Assembly: GCA_002529455.1 (NCBI GenBank) | Contig: NYMS01000058.1 | Coordinates: 1 to 64,000, forward strand | Reading direction: 5' to 3' | Source: Glycomyces fuscus | GTDB taxonomy: Bacteria > Actinomycetota > Actinomycetes > Streptosporangiales > Streptosporangiaceae | DNA: 64,000 nucleotides | Part shown: positions 1 to 7,871 of the stretch, piece after piece | Position numbering within the stretch: the first letter of the stretch is position 1 | Layout of the letters: each line of letters starts with the position of its first letter | Notes under the pieces: model-generated | What the model saw: only the letters and a program-made list of their open reading frames with translations | Told to the model about the DNA's origin: nothing | Database searches by the model: none | Translations under genes and position numbers: made by a program

Positions 1-302
1 AGCGAAGCGGAGGTCCACAGCAAACACGGGCGCCCGCGGGGTTCTGGAGGTGGCGTGGGCGGGTCGGCGAGGAACGAGCCCACCCGCCGGAGCCACCGCT
101 GTGCCTGCTTCAACCCGATTCCCGCGTCCAGGGCGCCCGAACACGGACCGAAGCGAAGCGGAGGTCCACAGCAAACACGGGCGCCCGCGGGGTTCTGGAG
201 GTGGCGTGGGCGGGTCGGCGAGGAACGAGCCCACCCGCCGAAGCCACCGCTGTGCCTGCTTCAACCCGATTCCCGCGTCCAGAACGCCCGAACACGGAAA
301 GT
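1..302 (+). repeat. 151-bp tandem direct repeat (two copies)
   Basis: Bases 1-151 recur almost exactly at 152-302 (period 151), including the blocks GGTTCTGGAGGTGGCGTGGG and AACCCGATTCCCGCGTCCAG. The first copy may begin before the window. A diverged relative lies inverted at 5180-5360. Each unit contains or abuts the short hairpin GGACC-(13 nt)-GGTCC at 145-167. I see no coding potential: frames through it read as low-complexity Arg/Pro/Gly with no recognisable domain. Confidence 0.85.
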
Positions 303-646
303 GCCGCGCGCAGCGTCCGTTGAGGGCGGTAGCCCGCCCTGGCGCGGAGCGCTCCCGGCGGGCGGCGACGGGCGACGGGCGGGCCGAAGCGAAGCGGAGG
401 CCACAAGAGACACTGCCTCGTGGTCGGGGGCGGGGGCGGAGTCCCCCGCCCCTTCGTTGTGCCCGCCGGAGGGCGGACGGGGGTTTCGGACCCCCTTCCG
501 GGTTGCGGACGCGTTCGGGACCCCGGAACCGCTGTACACAAGGAGCTTCCGGGTAAAGTGCGCCCCGTGGAGCGCCGTGGGCGCGCCACACCCGCAGACC
601 ATGGCCCCGTCTGGACGGGCCCGCACGAAGGTGACTGGAGTTACCC
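303..646 (+). other. Structured intergenic leader before the DUF2236 genes
   Basis: No gene is visible. The stretch is rich in GC hairpins: another copy of the short hairpin repeat (381-402, stem GGCC/GGCC around a GAAGCGAAGCGGA loop), a perfect 10-bp stem at 427-452 with loop CGGAGT, and a GGGGG/CCCCC stem at 479-495. Part of it, around GCGTCCGTTGAGGGCGGT, resembles a section of the inverted repeat copy near 5290-5310. It probably holds an upstream terminator and the promoter of the DUF2236 operon, but I cannot place a promoter. Confidence 0.5.
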
Positions 647-1657
647 ATGAAGCGGTTCGAGTGGCGCGACCGGATCCATGCCCTGGACGCCGAGGAGGAC
701 TGCGAGCAGATCGTGCGCATCCTCGGCAGCCACGAGTTCCCGTGGGACATCGAGCAGGCCCTGGGCCTGGCCCTGTACCGCACCTACGCCGTGCCCAGCA
801 TCGGCGAGCTGCTGGCGCGCACACGCGAGTTCACCGAGCGCACGCAGCACCGCTACGACGACACCGCGCTGATCCTCAACGACATCATGGAGCACGGGTT
901 CGGCCCGGGACGGGGCCGCGACGCGCTGCGCCGGATGAACCAGATGCACCGCTCCTACGACATCAGCAACGACGACTACCGCTACGTCCTGAGCACCTTC
1001 GTGGTCATGCCCGTGCGCTGGATCAACGACTACGGCTACGGCTGGCGTAGGCTCAGCGACCACGAGATCGCCGCCAACACCAACTACTACCGCAAGCTCG
1101 GCAGGCACATGGGGATCAAGGACATCCCCGAGACCTACGCCGAGTTCCTCGAACTCCTCGACTCCTACGAGCGCGAGCACTTCGCCTACACCGAAGGCGG
1201 CCGGGCGGTCTCCGACGCCACCCTCGACCTGATGGTGGACCTCTACCCGGCCTGGCAGCGGCCGCTGGTGCGCCCCTTCACCAAGGCCCTGCTCGACGAG
1301 CGGCTCATCCGCGCCTTCGGCTACCCCGAGCCCTCGGCGGCCTGGCGCAGGCTGAGCGCGGGCGCGCTGAGGCTGCGCGCCAAGGTGGTGCGCCGGATGA
1401 AACCGCGCGAGGAACCGCGCTGGGCCAGGATGAGCCCCAACATCCGCAGCTACCCGCAGGGCTACGACCCGTCCCGGATCGGCACCTTCCCCCAGGGCTG
1501 CCCGGTCCCGCACGGCATGGAGACCCGCGAGGTCGCCGCCACGGGGGCCCGCGTGCCCGCACCGGGCCAGGCGGTCGCGCCCGCGCCCGGCGAGGCGCCC
1601 GCACCCGCACCCGACGACGCGTCCGCACCGGTGTCCGGTGAGGACACCGGGAAGTAG
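647..1657 (+). CDS. DUF2236 / MpaB-Lcp-type oxygenase-family protein (copy A)
   Basis: A 336-residue protein of the DUF2236 family, related to fungal MpaB and the catalytic domain of bacterial latex-clearing (rubber oxygenase) proteins. Characterised relatives bind b-type heme and oxidise isoprenoid or lipid substrates; the substrate here is unknown. The conserved core RMNQMHRSYDISNDDYRYV lies at residues 96-114, followed by LSTFVVMPVRWINDYG and an REHF segment that supplies further His candidates for heme ligation. No signal peptide is obvious. The last ~45 residues are Ala/Pro-rich and probably disordered. The ATG start follows GGTGACTGGAG with good spacing. A closely similar paralogue follows 84 nt downstream, so this is a tandem duplication. 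The family is clear, but catalysis is inferred only. Confidence 0.85.
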   Translation: MKRFEWRDRIHALDAEEDCEQIVRILGSHEFPWDIEQALGLALYRTYAVPSIGELLARTREFTERTQHRYDDTALILNDIMEHGFGPGRGRDALRRMNQMHRSYDISNDDYRYVLSTFVVMPVRWINDYGYGWRRLSDHEIAANTNYYRKLGRHMGIKDIPETYAEFLELLDSYEREHFAYTEGGRAVSDATLDLMVDLYPAWQRPLVRPFTKALLDERLIRAFGYPEPSAAWRRLSAGALRLRAKVVRRMKPREEPRWARMSPNIRSYPQGYDPSRIGTFPQGCPVPHGMETREVAATGARVPAPGQAVAPAPGEAPAPAPDDASAPVSGEDTGK

Positions 1658-1741
1658 CGGCCGCCCGGATCCCGCCCGTCCCCGCACCCCCTGCCGCCCA
1701 CCCCGGCCCGACCGCCCCCCCTCTCCCCGAAGGAACCGCCG

Positions 1742-2791
1742 ATGAAGCGTTTCGACCTCCGAGACGAGATCCACCGCCTGGACCCCGAGGCCGACTGCGT
1801 ACGGATCATGCAGATCCTCAACTCCCAGGAGTTCCCCTGGGACATGGGCCGGGCACTGGGCATCGCCCTGTACCGCACCTACGCCGTGCCCAGCATCGGC
1901 GAACTGCTGGGCAGGACCAACGAGTTCACCGGCAGCACCCAGAAGCGCTACGACGACACCGCGCTGATCCTCAGCGACATGATGCGGTACGGGTTCGAGC
2001 CGGGGCGGGGCCGCGACGCGCTGCGCCGGATGAACCAGATGCACCGCTCCTACGACATCAGCAACGACGACTACCGCTACGTGCTCAGCACCTTCGTGGT
2101 CATGCCCGTGCGCTGGATCAACGACTACGGCTACGGCTGGCGCGGGCTCAGCGACCACGAGGTCTCGGCGATCACGCACTACTACCGCAGGCTCGGCCGG
2201 TACATGGGGATCAAGGACATCCCCGAGACCTACGAGCAGTTCCGGGACCTGATGGACTCCTACGAGCGCGAGCACTTCGCCTACACCGAGGGCGGCCGGG
2301 CGGTCTCCGACGCCACCCTCGACCTGATGGTGACCTTCTACCCGCGGCGCGTGTCCGGGCTGGCCCGGAAGTTCTCCATGGCGATCCTGGACGAGTCGCT
2401 CATCGAGGCCTTCCGCTACGACCCGCCCGGCAGGGCCTGGCGGCGGGGGGCCGACATCGCGCTGAGGCTGCGGGCCCGGGTGGTGCGCCGGATGAGGCCG
2501 CGCGAGGAACCGCTGTGGGCGGAGGGCAACCCGAACATCCGCAGCTACCCGCAGGGGTACGACGTCAACCGGATCGGCACCTTCCCGGCGGGCTGCCCGG
2601 TGGCGCACGACGTGGACCCGGTCGGCCACGAGGAACTGTACGGGGACGGCGGCGGGAGGGGTGTCGCGGCCGAGGACCGCCGGGCCCTGGAGGCGGCGCG
2701 GGTCCCCGCGGCTCCACAGACCGCGGAGGCCTCCGCGGCTCCGGAGGGCGGGGAGTCCGCGGCCGGGACGGGCGCGGGCGGACGCGCTTGA
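1742..2791 (+). CDS. DUF2236 / MpaB-Lcp-type oxygenase-family protein (copy B)
   Basis: A 349-residue paralogue of the preceding gene, nearly identical over the central block (RMNQMHRSYDISNDDYRYV, GIKDIPETY, YEREHFAYTEGG) and diverged at both ends. As in copy A, a Pro/Ala/Gly-rich tail follows the conserved SYPQGYD and RIGTFP motifs. The ATG is preceded by GAAGGAACCGCCG, a purine-rich ribosome site. Its TGA stop overlaps the TTG start of the MFS gene, so the two are translationally coupled. The pair most likely arose by local duplication. Retention of all conserved residues in both copies argues that both are functional, perhaps with different substrates or as partners. The oxygenase role is inferred from the family. 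Confidence 0.85.
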   Translation: MKRFDLRDEIHRLDPEADCVRIMQILNSQEFPWDMGRALGIALYRTYAVPSIGELLGRTNEFTGSTQKRYDDTALILSDMMRYGFEPGRGRDALRRMNQMHRSYDISNDDYRYVLSTFVVMPVRWINDYGYGWRGLSDHEVSAITHYYRRLGRYMGIKDIPETYEQFRDLMDSYEREHFAYTEGGRAVSDATLDLMVTFYPRRVSGLARKFSMAILDESLIEAFRYDPPGRAWRRGADIALRLRARVVRRMRPREEPLWAEGNPNIRSYPQGYDVNRIGTFPAGCPVAHDVDPVGHEELYGDGGGRGVAAEDRRALEAARVPAAPQTAEASAAPEGGESAAGTGAGGRA

Positions 2792-4152
2792 CCGCCCCGG
2801 CGGGCGCGGCGTCCGCCGGGGGCGGCGCGGCGGGCGGACCCGGTACGCCGCTGCCCCGCTCCGTGCACGCCTGGTACGGCAGCGGCGCGGTGGCCACGGG
2901 GATCTTCAACACGGTGCCCGGCCTGCTGCTCCTGATCTACCTGACCGACACGCTCGCGGTGAGTCCCGCCCTGGCCGGAGCGGTGGTGCTCCTGCCCAAG
3001 GTGGTCGATCTTCTGGTCAGTCCGTATATCGGGATCTGGTCGGACAGGACGCGTTCTCCGTGGGGACCGCGACGCCCGTGGATGCTGGCCGGGGCGCTGA
3101 CCCTGCCGGTGCTGTTCGCCGCGATGTTCGCCGGGCCCCCGCTGGAGGGCGGCTCCGCCGCGGTGTACGTGGCGGCCGTGTTCGTGGCCGCCGCGCTGGC
3201 GTCGTCGGTGTTCCAGGTACCGCACACCGCCATGCCCGGGGAGATCACCTCCGACTACCACGAGCGGTCCACGTTCAACACCTGGCGGACCGCGTTCGTG
3301 GGGCTCGCCCTGATGCTGGGCGGCGCCCTGGCCCCGGTCATCCAGGCCGCCCCCGCGGACCCCGTGGCCGGATACCGGCTGATGGGCCTGGTCATGGGCT
3401 TCGTGGTACTGGTGTCGATGCTGGGATCGGTGGTGGGCACGCGCCGGGCACCGCGCCCGGTGTTCGCCCACCGCACGGAGGGTCTGGCGGCCCAGCTGCG
3501 GGTGGCCCTCGCCCACCGGCACTTCCGGGTGCTCTTCCCCGCCAACCTGCTGATGGCCACGGCGGGCGGAACCATGGTCGCGGGCGTGCCGTACGTGACG
3601 GCCAACGTCATGGGGAACCCGGGTTACACGAGCATCCTCATGGTGTGCGTGCTGGTGCCGCTGATCGCGTCGGCCCCGCTGTGGAGGCGGCTGTCCCTGC
3701 GGGTGGACAAGCGTCGCGCCGCCGGATACGCGGCGGCGGTGTTCGCCCTGGGCGGCCTGGGCCTGCTGCTGATCCCGTTCTGGGGCTTCCCCGGCGCGGT
3801 GGCGTCCTCCGTCCTGGTGGGCGCGGGCCTGTCCGGGACGACGCTGCTGCCGTGGTCGATGCTGGCCGACTGCCTGGCCGCCGCCGACGCCTCCGGCCGG
3901 AGGCAGGGCGGCGTGCTCTCGGGTGTGTGGACCGCCGGGGAGGCCATGGCGCAGTCGGTGGGGGCCGGACTGCTGTCGCTGGCCCTGGCGGTGAGCGGCT
4001 ACGTGGAGTCCGGGGCCGGGGAGGCCGTCCGGCAGAGCGACGAGGCGTTGCGCGGCATGCTGGTCGGCAGCACGCTGGTGCCCGCCGCGGTGATGCTGTG
4101 CTGTCTGGTGCCGCTGGCGTTCTACCGGCTGACCGCCGAGGAGGCGGGCTGA
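2788..4152 (+). CDS. MFS transporter, GPH (sugar:cation symporter)-like
   Basis: About 454 residues from the TTG at 2788, which overlaps the preceding stop (TTGA). An upstream start in the same frame would run inside the DUF2236 gene, so the coupled TTG is preferred; the N-terminal ~25 residues before PLPRSVHAWYGSG are low complexity and the start is not certain. Roughly twelve hydrophobic segments are visible. The loop after helix 2 reads GIWSDRTRSPWGPRRPWM, the classic GPH/MFS_2 loop motif (D-R-T-R-S-x-W-G-R-R-P). GPH transporters usually carry sugars or glycosides, and some carry lipids. Coupling to the DUF2236 pair suggests it moves their substrate or product. A perfect hairpin follows the stop. 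Confidence 0.8.
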   Translation: MTAPAGAASAGGGAAGGPGTPLPRSVHAWYGSGAVATGIFNTVPGLLLLIYLTDTLAVSPALAGAVVLLPKVVDLLVSPYIGIWSDRTRSPWGPRRPWMLAGALTLPVLFAAMFAGPPLEGGSAAVYVAAVFVAAALASSVFQVPHTAMPGEITSDYHERSTFNTWRTAFVGLALMLGGALAPVIQAAPADPVAGYRLMGLVMGFVVLVSMLGSVVGTRRAPRPVFAHRTEGLAAQLRVALAHRHFRVLFPANLLMATAGGTMVAGVPYVTANVMGNPGYTSILMVCVLVPLIASAPLWRRLSLRVDKRRAAGYAAAVFALGGLGLLLIPFWGFPGAVASSVLVGAGLSGTTLLPWSMLADCLAAADASGRRQGGVLSGVWTAGEAMAQSVGAGLLSLALAVSGYVESGAGEAVRQSDEALRGMLVGSTLVPAAVMLCCLVPLAFYRLTAEEAG

Positions 4153-4172
4153 ACCGCCGGCCGGAGGGTCGC

Positions 4173-4202
4173 GGTGGCGGGGCGCGCGGGCGCCCCGCCA
4201 CC
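4173..4202 (+). terminator. Intrinsic terminator-like hairpin after the MFS gene
   Basis: A perfect 12-bp stem, GGTGGCGGGGCG / CGCCCCGCCACC, with loop CGCGGG, starting 21 nt after the MFS stop. There is no T-tract, as is usual for high-GC actinobacterial terminators. Confidence 0.7.
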
Positions 4203-4304
4203 AACCGGACGTTCTTCAACGCCCTGCCGCTGCCGGACGCCGAGAGGCGGGAGGTCGTGCGTTCGGGCGTCCGGGCCTTCCTGCGGATCTACGGCCCCCG
4301 CTGA
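4203..4304 (+). pseudogene. Possible remnant of a TetR-family regulator C-terminus
   Basis: A short open stretch encodes TFFNALPLPDAERREVV, continues to GVRAFLRIYGPR and then stops. The style of this end (…VRAFLRxYGP-stop) recalls the last helix of TetR/AcrR regulators, and TetR genes often sit beside MFS transporters. There is no start codon, no DNA-binding domain and no more than ~33 residues, so if real it is a decayed fragment. It could equally be a chance frame. Confidence 0.25.
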
Positions 4305-4388
4305 CCCCGGCGCCCGGGGGCGGGCGGCCTGCGACCGCGCCCGCCGCCGGGCCGTCCCGGAGCGGCGGCCGACGCGGGGCGCCCGGCC

Positions 4389-5141
4389 TCAGCGGCCCAG
4401 GCGTCGCCACAGCGGCCGCGGGAGCAGCCGCATCCCCGTGAAGAGCGGCTGGAGCACGCGCGGCGCCCACACGGTGGTGGCCCGCGAGCGCAGCCCGGCC
4501 GACACCGCGTCCGCGACCTGGCCCGGGGTGGCGGGGAAGGGAGCGGGTGCCACGTGCGCCGACATCCGCGTCGGCACGTAGCCCGGCCGCACCACCAGCA
4601 CCCGCGCGCCGGACCCGTGCAGGGAGTCGGCCAGCCCCTGCGCGAAGCCGTCCAGGCCCGCCTTGGCCGATCCGTACACGAAGTTGAACCTGCGCACCCG
4701 CACCCCCGCCACGGAGGAGAGCACCACGAGCGTCCCGTGCCCCTGCCCGCGCAGGCGGGCGGCCACGGCCAGGTCCGCGGACACGTGCCCGGTGTAGTTG
4801 ACGGCGGCGGCGCGGGCGGCGGCGGCCGGGTCGGCCTCGTACTCGGACTGCTCGCCCAGCACCCCGAACGCGTCCACCACCACGTCCAGGTCGCCCACCA
4901 GCTCCACCGCGTCCGCCACGGTGCCGGTGTGCGTGTCGGGCAGAGCGGCGTCGAAGTCCACCGAGTGCACCCGCGCCCCGAGCGCGGTGAGCGCGCCCGG
5001 CGGGGAGGGTACCCCGCCCCGGGCGGCCAGCACCACCTCGCGGGCGCCCTCGCGGACCAGCCGTTCGACGATGGCCAGGCCGATCTCACTGCGTCCGCCG
5101 AGCAGCAGCACGCTCCGCACCGATCCCACCGAGTCGCGCAC
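4389..5141 (-). CDS. dprE2: Decaprenylphosphoryl-2-keto-ribose reductase (DprE2-like SDR)
   Basis: A 250-residue short-chain dehydrogenase starting at the GTG at 5141, preceded by AAAGGCGGGG. It has an N-terminal Rossmann signature LLLGGRSEIG, the NYTG segment near the middle and the catalytic pair in YGSAK. This pattern (G-G-x-S-E-I-G with a shortened C-terminus) matches the mycobacterial DprE2 / Rv3791 group. DprE2 reduces decaprenylphosphoryl-2-keto-erythro-pentofuranose to decaprenylphosphoryl-D-arabinofuranose using NADH. It lies downstream of dprE1 and ubiA on the same strand, which strongly supports the assignment. A ~290-nt spacer containing an inverted copy of the dispersed repeat separates it from dprE1, so it may have a separate promoter. 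Confidence 0.85.
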   Translation of the reverse strand: MRDSVGSVRSVLLLGGRSEIGLAIVERLVREGAREVVLAARGGVPSPPGALTALGARVHSVDFDAALPDTHTGTVADAVELVGDLDVVVDAFGVLGEQSEYEADPAAAARAAAVNYTGHVSADLAVAARLRGQGHGTLVVLSSVAGVRVRRFNFVYGSAKAGLDGFAQGLADSLHGSGARVLVVRPGYVPTRMSAHVAPAPFPATPGQVADAVSAGLRSRATTVWAPRVLQPLFTGMRLLPRPLWRRLGR

Positions 5142-5179
5142 GGCCGTCCCCGCCTTTCTGGAAGTTCGTGATTTCTTTC

Positions 5180-5360
5180 GGGCCTCCGCCTCGCTTCGGC
5201 CCGTGTTCGGGCGCCCTTCGACGCGGGAACCTTCGGCGTCTCCGGCGGGACGACTCGTGCCCACACCGTCGCCCGCCACCACCCTCGACGGACGCCTGCG
5301 GCGCGGTCCTACCCGCAGTCCCACCTCCGCCGCCTCCGGAACCCCGTGGGCACCCGAACG
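5180..5360 (-). repeat. Inverted, diverged copy of the 1-302 repeat unit
   Basis: Read on the minus strand, this stretch carries the blocks ACGGGGTTCCGGAGGCGGCG, GTTCCCGCGTCGAAGGGCGC and CCGAACACGGGCCGAAGCG in the same order as the tandem unit at 1-302. It ends in the hairpin GGGCC-(13 nt)-GGCCC (5180-5202). The stem differs from the 145-167 copy by a paired A-T to G-C change. The copy fills the spacer between dprE1 and dprE2. Confidence 0.7.
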
Positions 5361-5433
5361 CCCCCCGCGCTGAGGCTCGTTCGGAGAAGGGGTCCCGGAA
5401 CGGCCGCCATCGTGCCACCGAAGGGCCGCGCTG

Positions 5434-6804
5434 TCACAGCAGCCGCAGGCGGCGGGCCAGGTCCGAGACCAGGACCCCCTCCGGGTCGGCCCGCTCGCGC
5501 ACCCGGCGCCACGCGGGCAGGCCGGGGTACATGGCGTGCACGGCCTCGGGGCGGGCCCTGCTGTCCTTGGCCAGGTACAGGCGGCCCCCCGCGGCGAGCA
5601 CGCGCTCGTCGAAGCGGTGCAGCAGGGGACCGAGCCCGGGCAGGTCGGCGGGCAGGTCCACGGCCAGCGACCACCCGGGCCGGGGGAAGGACAGCGGCCC
5701 CGGCGTCGGCCTCCCCATCCTCTTGAGGACCGCCAGGAACGACGGCGCGCGCGTGCGCGACAGCTCCCCGGCGACCGCCGCCAGGGCATCCTCCGCGCCG
5801 AAGGGCACCACGAACTGGTACTGCACGGCCCCGGCCCGCCCGTACAGCCGGTTCCATCCGTCGAGGGCGTCCAGCGGGTGGAGGTAACCGCCCACCGGCT
5901 GGACCCGGCCGCGCCGCCTCCGGGGTGCCCGGCCGTGTTTGAGGGCGTTGAACGCGCCGACGGACCACCGGTTCAGGGTGCCCGCCGGCAGGGTGAGGGG
6001 CGGCACGGGCAGGCTCGTGCTCCGGTACCGCAGCGGATCGCGGCGCAGCGGCGGCGGGAGGTCGCCCGGTTCGGCGTGGTGGGCCCGGGTGACCACGCCC
6101 CGGCCCAGGCCGCTCCCCCGGGCGAACAGGTCCAGCCAGGCCACCGAGTACCGGTGGCCGGGGCGCGCCATCAGCTCCAGGGTGGCCTCCAGGCTCTCCG
6201 TCCGGTCGGTGTCCACCCGCATGTACGCGGTCCGGACCGGGAGCACGCCCAGGGTCGCCTCGGTGACCACCCCGGTCAGGCCCATGCCTCCGACGGTCGC
6301 CCAGAACAGGTCGGGGTCGCCGCCGGGTCCCGGCCCCAGGCGGCGCGTGCGCCCGTCCGGTGTGACCAGGGTGAGGGCGCGCAGGTGCGCTCCCAGGGAG
6401 GAGTCGGCGTGGTGGTTCTTGCCGTGGACGTCGGCGGCGACCGCCCCGCCCAGGGTGACGCGGCGGGTCCCGGGGGCGACGGGGACGAAGAGTCCGCGGG
6501 GCAGCAGGTGGGAGATGAGGGCGTCCACGCTGGTGCCCGCGGGGGCGGTGACCTCGCCGCGTTCGGCGTCCACGCGCACGGGTCCGGTCAACCCGGTGCA
6601 GTCCAGCACCAGCCCCCCGGCGTCCTGGGCGGCGTCGCCGTAGGAGCGCCCGAGCCCGCGCGGCAGCGCCCCGCGCTCCCCGGCCCGGGCGAGCGCCTCG
6701 GCGACCTGGGCGGGCGTGCGGGGGCGCACGACGTGGGCGGCCGTGGGCGCGGTGAGCCCCCACCCCCGCAGGAGGGTCCGCCGGCCCGGCAGCGGCCCGC
6801 TCAC
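5434..6804 (-). CDS. dprE1: Decaprenylphosphoryl-beta-D-ribose oxidase (DprE1-like)
   Basis: A 456-residue FAD-dependent oxidase of the VAO/FAD_binding_4 family with C-terminal ALO-type domain. The FAD domain shows GLGRSYGD (near residue 51) and HGKNHH (near 127), and the C-terminal region carries YLAKDSR with Lys413. DprE1 oxidises the 2'-OH of decaprenylphosphoryl ribose, the first half of the epimerisation to the arabinose donor. Aligned from memory with the mycobacterial enzyme, Lys413 corresponds to Lys418, and the residue matching Cys387, the target of covalent benzothiazinones, is Ala381 (in GWSLAVD). The GTG start overlaps the TGA of the upstream ubiA gene by 4 nt (GTGA), indicating tight coupling. 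Length and motifs agree well with the family. Confidence 0.88.
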   Translation of the reverse strand: MSGPLPGRRTLLRGWGLTAPTAAHVVRPRTPAQVAEALARAGERGALPRGLGRSYGDAAQDAGGLVLDCTGLTGPVRVDAERGEVTAPAGTSVDALISHLLPRGLFVPVAPGTRRVTLGGAVAADVHGKNHHADSSLGAHLRALTLVTPDGRTRRLGPGPGGDPDLFWATVGGMGLTGVVTEATLGVLPVRTAYMRVDTDRTESLEATLELMARPGHRYSVAWLDLFARGSGLGRGVVTRAHHAEPGDLPPPLRRDPLRYRSTSLPVPPLTLPAGTLNRWSVGAFNALKHGRAPRRRRGRVQPVGGYLHPLDALDGWNRLYGRAGAVQYQFVVPFGAEDALAAVAGELSRTRAPSFLAVLKRMGRPTPGPLSFPRPGWSLAVDLPADLPGLGPLLHRFDERVLAAGGRLYLAKDSRARPEAVHAMYPGLPAWRRVRERADPEGVLVSDLARRLRLL

Positions 6805-7799
6805 AGGTAGATCCCCGTTCCGACCAGGAGCACGAGTCCGCACAGGACGAGCTGGAGGGGCCGGTCGCGCAGGGCGATCTCCTCGGGCTCCTCCCCCACG
6901 CCCCGGTCCACCAGCAGGTTGTAGCGCAGGACGAACATGATGAACGGCACGATACTCAGCGCGTGGAAGAGGGTCCTGGGCCCGTCGCCCTGCTCCAGCG
7001 CCCACAGGCAGTAGGTGACGATCATGGCGCCCGAGGCCATGGTGCGGGTCTGGGACAGGTAGGCGGTGCTGTAGCCGCGCAGGGCTGGCCGGACCGCGTC
7101 CGTCGCGGCCACCGGGCCCCCGGGAGCGCCGGGGACACCGGGGGCACCGGGGACACCGGGGGCACCGTCGGACGCGCTCCCGGCCGCGCGCAGTTCGGCC
7201 TCGCGCTTGCCGACCACCACCAGCAGCGCGGCCAGCGACACCACGATCACGAACCACGAGGTCAGCGGCACGCCGACGGCCACCCCTCCCGCCACGGCGC
7301 GCAGCACGTGGCAGGCGGCGACCGCGACCAGGTCGCACACCACGAGGTCGCGGAGGTGGCGGGTGTAGACGAGCGTGAGCAGCACGTAGCCGGTGACCAG
7401 CCCGGACAGGACGGGGTCGCCCAGCGCCAGGGAGGCCAGCGGCGCGGCGGCGCTGAGCGCGACCCCGGCCGCGACGGCCACGGGGACGGGGAGCGCGCCG
7501 GAGGCCACCGGGCGGTGGCGCTTGCGCGGGTGCGCGCGGTCGCGGTGCGCGTCGTGGACGTCGTTGAGCAGGTAGGTGCCGCTGGCCGCCGCGCAGAACA
7601 GCGCGAACACCGCGGCGCTGGTCAGCAGCGCCCCGGTCTGCGTCAGGGCCCCGGCCGCGGCGGGCGCGGCCAGGACGAGGAGGTTCTTGAGCCACTGCCG
7701 GGGGCGGCACGCGCGGACGAGCGCGGCGGCCCTCCCCCCGCCGCCGCGCGGTGCCCCGGCCGCCGCGGGTCCCGTGGCCCGCGCCCTCTCCGTCACCAC
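6801..7799 (-). CDS. ubiA: Decaprenyl-phosphate phosphoribosyltransferase (UbiA family)
   Basis: A 332-residue polytopic UbiA prenyltransferase. Its first Asp-rich motif, NDVHDAHRDRAHPRKRHRP, is typical of 5-phosphoribose-1-diphosphate:decaprenyl-phosphate transferases (Rv3806c type), and VGKREAE follows a middle helix. The enzyme transfers 5-phosphoribose from PRPP to the lipid phosphate on the cytoplasmic face, starting decaprenylphosphoryl-arabinose synthesis. The three neighbours ubiA-dprE1-dprE2 reconstruct the pathway except the phosphatase, which I do not see. The loop after VGKREAELRAAG contains a collagen-like GAPGVPGAPGVPGAP run encoded by an 18-bp DNA repeat (about 7129-7167), unusual for the family. 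The start is GTG at 7799; a second GTG follows directly. Confidence 0.87.
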   Translation of the reverse strand: MVTERARATGPAAAGAPRGGGGRAAALVRACRPRQWLKNLLVLAAPAAAGALTQTGALLTSAAVFALFCAAASGTYLLNDVHDAHRDRAHPRKRHRPVASGALPVPVAVAAGVALSAAAPLASLALGDPVLSGLVTGYVLLTLVYTRHLRDLVVCDLVAVAACHVLRAVAGGVAVGVPLTSWFVIVVSLAALLVVVGKREAELRAAGSASDGAPGVPGAPGVPGAPGGPVAATDAVRPALRGYSTAYLSQTRTMASGAMIVTYCLWALEQGDGPRTLFHALSIVPFIMFVLRYNLLVDRGVGEEPEEIALRDRPLQLVLCGLVLLVGTGIYL

Positions 7800-7871
7800 G
7801 TCCGGAGGGCGTGGGAGCGCACGCCGGCGCGCCCGGCGGCCGGGCGCGCCGGCGAGGGGCGGGGGCGGGGG

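Noticed and set aside
50..1050. Long overlapping frames across the repeat region and the first DUF2236 gene
   Set aside because: Low-complexity Arg/Pro/Gly translations with no domain; they follow from extreme GC content and overlap a clear gene.
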